This document shows, piece by piece, positions 51,639 through 61,900 of a stretch of 64,000 nt of DNA. Where the stretch lies: the NCBI GenBank assembly GCA_025618425.1, contig CM046844.1, forward strand, positions 12,491,080-12,555,079, in the 5' to 3' direction. A model generated the notes under the pieces. It was not told the origin of the DNA. It searched no databases and was given only the letters and a program-made list of their open reading frames with translations. Made by a program: the position numbers and the translations under genes. The stretch is from Heliocidaris tuberculata. Its lineage: Eukaryota > Echinodermata > Echinoidea > Camarodonta > Echinometridae. The first letter of the stretch is position 1. Each line of letters starts with the position of its first letter.

Positions 51639-54600
51639 TATATATTCATTTACGCAAATTCATATGATATTGAATTAGTACCACACGTTATCAATACATA
51701 TCACAGATAACTTTGAAAGGTGATTAAGTTATTTTAAAAATGGCTAGGACCAATCAACGTATCTGCAGCAATTGAAAAAGTTATTGCAATGCATAATTAT
51801 GTCTTCTGAGTTACAATACTTTGTCTTAGGTTCTTTAACAAAAAGTATATGTACATGTGCTTGCCTCCAAGACTATAATCTGGGAACACTAAATTGTTCT
51901 CTTTCATTCATACCTTGGTTAAAACATCTGGATGAAAAATGAAATGGTCCTCTCTCCCAGGATAGGCCACTTCTACATTCCCATCTGATTTGATGCCAGA
52001 AACTTTTGCAGCCTTTCCAAACAGCTGTGCAAATTTGAGGGATGTAAGGAAAACAACCAATAAACATTTCAAGGTAAACCTTTTATCAAAGTAATGGCAC
52101 AATACAGTAATTTACATATGCGATAATTATGGTAATCATGAATTCTCGTTAGGCGTGCAGCCGATGTAAACTGTGCTGCAAATCAGTCATAATCATACCC
52201 CTGTCACACCAAAGAGACCGACACCAAACCGACAACAGACCGAACAACAAACGTTACTAACGTTTTGAAAACAAAAATTAAATCAACCCCAATAACAAGG
52301 ATTATCGTAAATGAAACCATAACCCTGGATCCTCTTGCAATAGCAGAGGAATTTAACAATTATTTTGTAAATATGGGCCCGAATATTTCCCAACATATTC
52401 CTGTACCAGACTCAGACTTTCGATACTTCTTAAAAATGCAAAATCTACGTTCCTTATTCTTCATCCCAATCCTAGAGCATGAGGTCGTAGATTTAGTAAA
52501 TAACTTAAAAATTAAAAAAAAGTGTATCACCAATGATATTTAAAATGAAATAATTGGAGAAATTGTATCACCTTTCACAGAGTAAATAACTTAAGTGTAC
52601 CCCAAATGATATTTTTAACAAAATAATTTGATAAATTTTATCACCTTTAACACATATTTTGAATTTATCGATAACAAAAGGTATCGTTCCGCAAAAGATG
52701 AAAATCGCTAAGGTTGTACCAATCTTTAAGAAAGGAAACACACAAGATCTTGGTAATTATCGGCTTATATCCCTTTTGACGTCCCTTTCTAAAATACTCG
52801 AAAAACTCATTTATTCATGAACATTAAAAAAAAAATCTTTTTGATTTCAATATTCTCTCTGATAATGAATTTGGCTTAAGACAGACACATTAGGAACACA
52901 TGCTTTACTTATGTTTTTAGATAAAGTAGCTCAGTAGCTCGGAATTTTCCCGGACTTTTCCAATGCCTTCGACAATATCAATCATAATATTTTATTGCAT
53001 ACATTATCTAATTATGGGATTCGAGGAAAGGTCTATGAGTGGTTCAGGAATTATCTCACTGACAAAAAACAATTCGTCAGTATAAATGGTCAAGATCTTA
53101 CCAACGATCAATATCTTGTGGTGTTCCCCAAGGTTCCTTCTTAGGTCCCTTGTTATTTATTATATACATAAATGACTTCCAAAAGTCGTCTGACATTCTG
53201 TCATTTGTTCTCTTCGCAGACGACTCTAATATGTTCTTTTCACATCGCAACCCCTAAATTCTCCTTCAAATTGTAAATGATGAACTGAAATTGGTCCAAG
53301 CCTGGATAAATGCAAGCAAACTATCTTTGAATGTGAAAAAACTATTATATGTTATTCAGTAATTCGATGAAATCCCTACCAGGGAGCATATCAATTGATA
53401 ATACAAATTTAAGCCAAGTTGATTCCACAGAAATTCTTGGTATCTACATTGACAGTGACTTGTCAAGGAAGGTACACATCAATCATTTATGCATATTATT
53501 GTCCAGAAATACAGGCATCTCAATAAAATAAACTCAAACAAGAGTTCCCTCCCAAAATTTTGTTAGCCTTGTATACCACTCTAATTTTACCATATCTCAA
53601 TTACGGAATTCTTGCCTAGGAGAATGGGACCAAAAGTCAACTTGACAAGATACTCACCATTCAAAAAAGGACCATAAGAAATATTAGTAATGCTGGATTT
53701 CTCTCTCATACTAGCCAACAGTTTTTATAAATAAACTCTTATGAATCTCTGATATTTATGTGTACAACGTAGGGATATTCATGTATCAGTTATACATGTA
53801 TATACATAAATTACCTGCGATTGTTTCTACACTGTTTGTAAAAAAACAACAACACTGTCCACCCATACCCCACACGTCAAAGTAACTCCTTCCATTTGCT
53901 ACGAACTCGAACAATATTTGCATAGAAAACTGTTACATTTTCAGGTCCAAAGTACTGGAATGACCTCCCAAATCAGTTCATTTTTTCAGTTCAGTTCATT
54001 TATTTATTTCATTTCTAAAATGTACAAACCGTCAAACATTTGTACGTGACAAACATATATTTGATATTTACATTCATAAAAAAACAACAATTAAATATGA
54101 GTATCAGTTAGCCTGTATTGAATTATGAGGGGGAAAAATGAAACAGGAGAACTTAAGATAAAGCCTGTGTTGGCCTTGTGAGACAAGTCCCCTTTGTGTA
54201 ACTGTGGTCGGAGGCTATATATAGATAATAATTGTCCTTATTCTGTACGAATACAAATATGATATGAATTTGAAGAAGAAGAAGAAAATGTACAAAAACA
54301 AAATTAACATATATATAAAAAACATATGAATTGTATAGCAAATATATCTGATGTTTTTGTGTGAAAAATAGGTATTTAAATATCTTAGCAAGAGTAACAG
54401 AGTGCTAGTCAAGTATATTTTGCAGTGAAATATTGTTTTAATTTTCTTTTAAAGAGGGAGAGAGAAATACATGAACAAATGTATTTAGGTAATGAATTCC
54501 AGACTGTTGGGATACTGAAACGAACCGATCGTTGTAAAAACGTTTTCCCTACTTTCCATAAGTGAAATGAGCTGCTGGTGCGTGTATTATGGGAATGAAT

Positions 54601-56743
54601 TATACTATTGATATTAAACATTTCAAGAATATTTTTTTTGGTAGAATTTTCTTAAAGTATGAAAATCCGAGTAGCGCAGTCTGATATTGATAAAGATGGA
54701 ATATATTCAAAGTTTTTAGTTTATGAAAAATAGGAGCTGAAGGCGATTGATAATGACTGCCAGTACATATATGTATTGCTGTCTTTTGTAATTTAAAAAG
54801 GACTTCTAATTTTGTTTTGCTACAATTACCCCAGACAGTAATACAATATAATAGGCCTATATGTGACAATATTAAAGAATTATACAATGTGAATAAGGCT
54901 GAACAAGGAAGACAGTATCTTAATTGTACATTATCCCAGTACATTTTGATATTTTGGTACTTAAATAGTTTACATGTGCATCCCAATGCAAATTTTCATC
55001 TATTTAGATTCCGAGAAAACAAACAACTTTAGATTTGGATATCGGTATAGAATATCATTACATATTTTACTGGCATTGCACAGCAAAAACGCTGTTTAAA
55101 ATTTCGCTGTTTAAAATTGTGTTGTTAAAATTTTTAACAACGTTGTTTAAAAAATGGACCCTGTATTTTAAACAACTGCTGTTTAAGACATCAATGATAT
55201 TATAGAATAATCTTTTAAACAACGTTGTTTAAAAAGATTGAAAATTTGCGCTTGACGGGTTTCCTTCTCCGCCAAACACGGCCGGGCTTCATCATGGCGG
55301 ATGACTTTGTGGTTGACATGTTGCAGAAGTTCCGAATGCCGGAGCTGATTGATACATTCAGAGGTAAGCATTTAGACTAAATATATTGTAATCTGATCGA
55401 GTTTATGCTCCAGACATATTTTGTGCTGCCATGACATTTATATGATATCTAGATCTAAGCCACAGTCACATAATTAATTATGATTTAGACCTGCAACTTT
55501 GCAAGTCGCCCTTCCAGCGTAGCGCAGCGCCATTTAAGCTGTACACAGTGAACGCGCGCGGGGGTCCTGTATACTGTGTGCAAATAACTTAAACTGCGCT
55601 GCGCTGCAAAGTTCCAGGTCTACATAATTTATTTTGTGGATGTGGTCTAGATCTAGACATCATGTAGATGTCACCGCAACAAAAATATGTCTTGAGTATA
55701 AACTCGATCAGATTATAATATATTTAGTCTAAATGCTTACCTCTTAACGTATCAATCAGCTCTGGCATTTGGAACTTATTTGTGTACAACAGCCTAAACA
55801 ACCGTGTATGTTTAAACACATCTGTAGGCCCTATAATGTTTGAAACAATTATTTTGAACAATTAACTTTGAATGTATTTTTTAAACAACAGTTGTGCAAA
55901 AAGTTTTAAACAACTTAATTTAAACAACGAAGATGTTTTAAACAATTTTTTTTAAACAACAAATATTTTAAACAATAGTTGTGAAAAAGTTTTAAACAAC
56001 TGTGTGTGTTTAAACAACCTAATTTAAACAACCTGGTTGTTTAAAAGCCGTTGTTTAAAATTTTTTTTTTAAATTTTAAACAACAGGCTGTTCCAGTGGT
56101 AGCAAGGGCATACGCCCCCCACCCCCCAATTTTCAAAATCGAAAAATAATACCATTCAAATGATGAAAAGTGCTCCTCGTGTGATGGAAAATGTGCCCCT
56201 CCTGAGGTGGAAAATTGCTATAATCTTGATATTTTTTCTGCCTAATGTGCCCTTTCTACCTTGTATTTCCATTTGATTACAATTGAAAGTGGCACTTCCT
56301 TTATTTTTATGAGAAATATCACCTTTCTGTCCACTTCTTTGTTAAAAGAAACTTTTGTTCAAAAAATGCAAAAATTTGCTTTTCATTTACCAACATCGAC
56401 AAAACATTGATCATCCTTTATTTAATGAGGGTCTCATCCTTACCCTCATTATTGAAAGAAACAGATGAAAACAGTCTTCTCATAGGGTTTAAAAGTCATG
56501 TTACATATGGGTTATGTTCGCATGTGATCCTAACGTTTTCACGGTTTTACCCAAATCTGTCACAGCTGAGTTATTACATGTCATTTTAAAAACGCTGCTG
56601 CTTGTTAAAGCATGTACGGATGGATGCCATTAAGATACCATTTAAAAGTATAATACTTCTAGTTTATGGAAAATAGATAATTATTGTCATAGAGCACATA
56701 GTGTGGTCACAATAACCCTTTGTTTTAGGGTTTCGTTTTTTCT

Positions 56744-56800
<57 letters not shown>

Positions 56801-58130
56801 CTATCACTATATCAAAGGTCAGTAATTTATTCACACTTGACCGCACAAATTTTACACACACCCAAATACCACACACATACATTAGTCACCCTCGACGAAG
56901 CTCCACTTTAGGTAAAGCCTCCGTCACAAATGCCATTAAGAACTGCTACGAACGCCGTACGAAACCAGCGTTCGCAGACCGTTCGTAGACCGTAAGTTCG
57001 CAGCCTGGTCGATGATCTTGTCCAAGATTTTTTTTTCAACGGCGTACTAAACTCCCTCTTCGTAAGGCGGCCGTTCGAACGTCGTAAGAACATCGTAAGA
57101 ACCATGCAAGATTTTGTAGGGTCGAGAGACAATTCTAGAAGCCTTAAATTCTTACGATTATCGTAAGAACGCCTTACGTTGTTCACAGAGAGCTCTTAAG
57201 GCGTTCTTACGAATGGAGATTCGTACGGCGCTCTTAAGAACGACTCTTGGCGTCTGTAAGCCGTTCGTAAGGTGCTCGTAAGGCGTAGGCATACAATTGC
57301 GCAATCGTTGAGTTTTAGAGGAAATAAAGCTGCAGTTGTAGTCTCCTTGGCACTACTGCCATCTTGAAAGTATCAAACTTTCAACAGTCACAGAATTTTC
57401 GACAGTACACGGCAGCGCCTTTTTGCAACCCGACAAAATATACAAAATTCTTAAGATCTTCTTCGGAATGACTTGAGAGTGCCGTGAGTTGTACGTACGA
57501 CCATCTTGCGACAACAAAACTCGTAAGATGGTCGCAAGTCTGACGAAAGAATAACTCAAGGCATTCTAACGAAAAACGTACGAACTCTAGGGCCATTGTA
57601 TAACCGAAAATCACTTCGTTTCTCAAGAAGGTCTTAAGTTGTTCTTGCGAATTATACGGCGTTCGTAAGAAGGCCGTAAGAATCTATGCCCCATCTATGA
57701 ATCTCTACGAACTCCGGAATTCGTACGAACAGGGAGATTCGTCCGAACGGATCGTTCGTACGAACCTTTGTGACCGTAGCTTAAGCGGTCTTTTACATTA
57801 GATTTCTGTACAATATTTCCAAGCTATGTTCTTATCATTCATTCATTAAGTTACTTGTAATAAACTGTAGCCATGAAGGTATATGCTGATATCAATATGC
57901 AAATGTATATTTTGTTATCAGATATAAAAATACACACATATCTATATGTGTGTATACTGAAGTATAATACTATATGTTTGTATTATCTTCAGAACCTGAA
58001 GAAGGCCGGGAAGGCCAAAAGCTTGATCTAATAAAGTTGAAGTTCAGCTATACGTCCTTGTCTCCGGTCTCATCAATCCTCACACGAACACACGTGCACA
58101 CACACACACACACACGCGCATACGCACACA

Positions 58131-58190
<60 letters not shown>

Positions 58191-58863
58191 ATACATCCTT
58201 TGATTGTGTGTACAGTGTTTGTATTATTATCATACTCACAATATCCATCCTCGGTGACCATTCACACCCACCCATCTGCTGCATGACCTGCAATGTATCG
58301 CTTTCCAAAGTGATAGCTACATGATCTCCTACCTTCAGACCAACCTCTTTACCTATAACCGTGACATTTTTTTTTTGTGTGGAAAGAGTGGATAACAGGT
58401 TACAGTTAGCTTACATGACATGTTTCTCACACTGCGCTGTTCTCAAGATACTTTACTTCTACAAACCCCATCATATAAAACAAAAATAGCCTTAAAAGAT
58501 CGAGCATTTGAATGCGCAAGCCCCAAACTGTGGAACAACTTACCGTTAGGTATCAGGAATCACCAACTGGAAATACTTTCAAATCAAAACTAAAAGCATA
58601 TCTTTTCATTTAATTACTCATCATAGCTGTAAGAACATCAGGGCCCTCTTGCATAAAGAGTTGCGATTAAACACAACTCAAAAAATTAAACGCAACTTGA
58701 TTTTCAACCAATCAGCATCGCGTATTTGGGACTTGCGTTTAATTTTTTGAGTTGCGTTTAATCGCAACTTTTTATGCAAGAGGGCCCAGGAGCTTTTGCA
58801 GCCCAGTACGCTATACATATATATATATATATAGTTTCTGCGCTTCATAAATTATCATTATTA

Positions 58864-58909
<46 letters not shown>

Positions 58910-61900
58910 TATTATTACTATTATTATCATGTTTCCAATATGCCTTTCTGAAATTAATAAGAAAATCACTCAAAAATAAAGATTTAGTGTAAGGAATTAT
59001 ATTGCGGACAGTTTTGTACCGCTTTGTTATTGCCAATAAATATAAAAAGAAGAATATAAGAAATAATAAGAAAAGGCCATAAATATCATGATACCAAGGA
59101 GCTGTTCCGTTTCCACGAAAAGAAGAAGAAGAAAAAAATTAAAACATGCCGATAAAGAATACAGCAAAGCAGAATTATATACGCACGGAGATTTAGCAAA
59201 TTTGCTTTAAAATAAATTAAACCTTCAAAATACGCTAAAGTGAAAAAGACGAAAAGGAAGAAGAAAATTGGGGAAACATGGAATAAATTTAGGAGGCATA
59301 ATATCTAAATTTAGAGATGAAAATAAAAAAGATAATAAGTTAGCTGATGAAATATCAAAGAATTTTAATAGCAAAGGAATAAGTAAAATATGAATTATTA
59401 TATCCCTCATTAATGAAATCCTGTTTAGAGATTGGTCTACAAACCGTCATGTGACTAAACATAACATTGCTATGATGTTGATGATATTGAAAACAAAATG
59501 CCGATGAAGAAAAATGTGCTATACCGTGACGTCATTCATGGTATAGTACACTATACCATGAATGTCGTCACAGATATGCGATCGATCAGTGGTTTTTCAT
59601 CGATAGCGTGTGAAAAGTGGTATCAGTATCGGCCACGACACCTTTGGAGGTGTCGTGGTCCAGTGGTTTAAGGCGCTTGACTGGAGATGCGAAGATCGGG
59701 CGTTCGATCCCCGGCACGGCACTTATGCCTTTAAGCAAGGCATTTTATTTACATTGCTCTTTTATCATACATCAAATAAATGATGTGCTAAAGGCATATT
59801 GATACCAGGGTGTGCGTGTGTGTTATTAAAAAAAAGATAATAAAAATGAATATATATATATACCACTGTGACTTAGAGTGACATTTGGTAAGTGAAAACA
59901 TTTTTATTATTATTTTTTTTGAAGATTCATTGGAGGGATATTAAACAGATATATCAATCACTATTTCGAGCAACTAGTGAGATTATGGATTCCTCGGTGA
60001 CAGAAATATTCAGTATTAGAAAAATAAAAGCTACATACCTAAAATTGGAAGGTGTCTTGAGTAGAAGCTTACGCCTGTTCCTGGCTTGGTGCATTTGAGA
60101 TCTACCTTTCCATCGTACCCTACTCTGTGGGTGGTTACTAATTTCGACTGTAGCCAGGAAACCGTGACACCCGATCGTGGTCGTTCAGATATAGCGCAGG
60201 TCTCAACGACAGTGCCTCCATTACCACCTTGAAATGCACAAATAATAGATAAATTCATTCATATGAAAGAAAACATAGTTATTCATTGCGGCTTTGCTTG
60301 AGAACTTTTATCTAATATTGACCATTTTGACTCTGATTAAGACTTTAGGAAAATCCAGGGTTTTATGTCAGTGACTATTACAAATCCACAGTTTTTATGC
60401 CAGTGACTATTTCGACTCTAGTAAAATTCATTTTTGTTTATTATGTAAGTGGCTATTAGGACTATGTCTACCAACTGTCATATGGTGGTCACCCGAGTGT
60501 AGGCAGCAAGGAAGGGGCTTTGGGAGATAGATGATAAGGAAAAGTGAGATGAACTTGCCATCTTCGTCTCCTCCTTGCCAATCTTCTCCCCGGCTGACCT
60601 CAGCTTCCGGGCACAACCCCTTGGAATCTGTTTTGTCTTCTCCCACACGAGATGCCACATGTATTCTGGGTAAATTCAATTTCCAAAAAAAAAAAAAAAA
60701 AAAAAAAAACAGTGTTTGGCCATTTGACATTATGGCTAGAGCTCTAATCGGATTTTTCAGAAACACCAATGCAATATGAAAAATACAAGTGGAATTATGG
60801 ATTCAGAAAATGTGTACGATGTTATTCTTAAATGTTAAGTGTTTTGTTACATCAAGAGGAGATGGAGTTCTAGTAAAGCTGAATAGTAATTTCTGAACTT
60901 TTTACATTTTTAGGACCACGTGAATAAAATGGAATAGTAGCAAGTAGCAATGTCCCAAGAAAAGTATTACTCTTGTAATGGTTTTGTATATCAAATAGGA
61001 CTAGAAATGTTTTATTAATTTTGACCAGAGTCTGATGATGAAATGTCTGTGTGGTCTTCCATGTACCCTTTTTGATATTCAGCATTATCTAGTTAACCTG
61101 TTAGAATTTTGAATTTTCCAAATCTTCATAAAACTATAAATGGGTACCCGGTAGGAAAAAAAGTCCTTGAAGGCTCGTGCGCCTTATCATGGTAGCCGTG
61201 CAAAAGCCCGGATAATAATATGAATGCAAGTATTAATTACTGATGAGGCTACCCTTGGTAAACAATCCATACTGTATTTTATTATTATCATTATTAACTA
61301 TTCACTACGTAATCAACCAAGAGCAACTTCTATTCACAGTTTCTTTCACGATAAAATTGCATGACCAGTACTTAAAGTGATTTGGTAACTTTGTAGAGGC
61401 TTGATGAAATCTGAGTTGCCTGGCCTTACATGCTATCAGTGTATGTAATATGGTGTAAAAATGAAGCCCAGGAAAAAAAAAGCACTTCAAAATCATCATG
61501 TGCTTCACAAAAGTAAACATATGCAAGTGACCGGAAATGCAAGACTCAATTTCCCTCATAGACTCAGTGTTAGACTAAAGCGTATGGCCATACGCTTTCG
61601 TAAATGGGAATATTCAGTCATATATATCTTAAAGTGATTGATTAACTTTGTGAAAAATTGTAAAATCAGCTCAAATGCCAGTGAATTGTGTGCAGTCCTC
61701 TGACTACATATATAATTAAGGATATGTGAAAGTATGAGAGAAAATGGAACCCGTTTACTATCTTAAAAAAGAGAAAATCGCGATCAATTTCTAGCGCAAG
61801 TCGCTCGGCTTAAGCTTCTTCGCTGCGCTGCAGTCACAAAAACCAAGCACCAGCGCTTGGCGATTTCAGAGCGGGTTTCCAGCCCATACGGTATTCTGTG

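Noticed and set aside
59644..59718. Functional tRNA gene
   Set aside because: A and B boxes are present, but the acceptor stem does not pair convincingly and the sequence runs into a SINE body with an A-rich tail.
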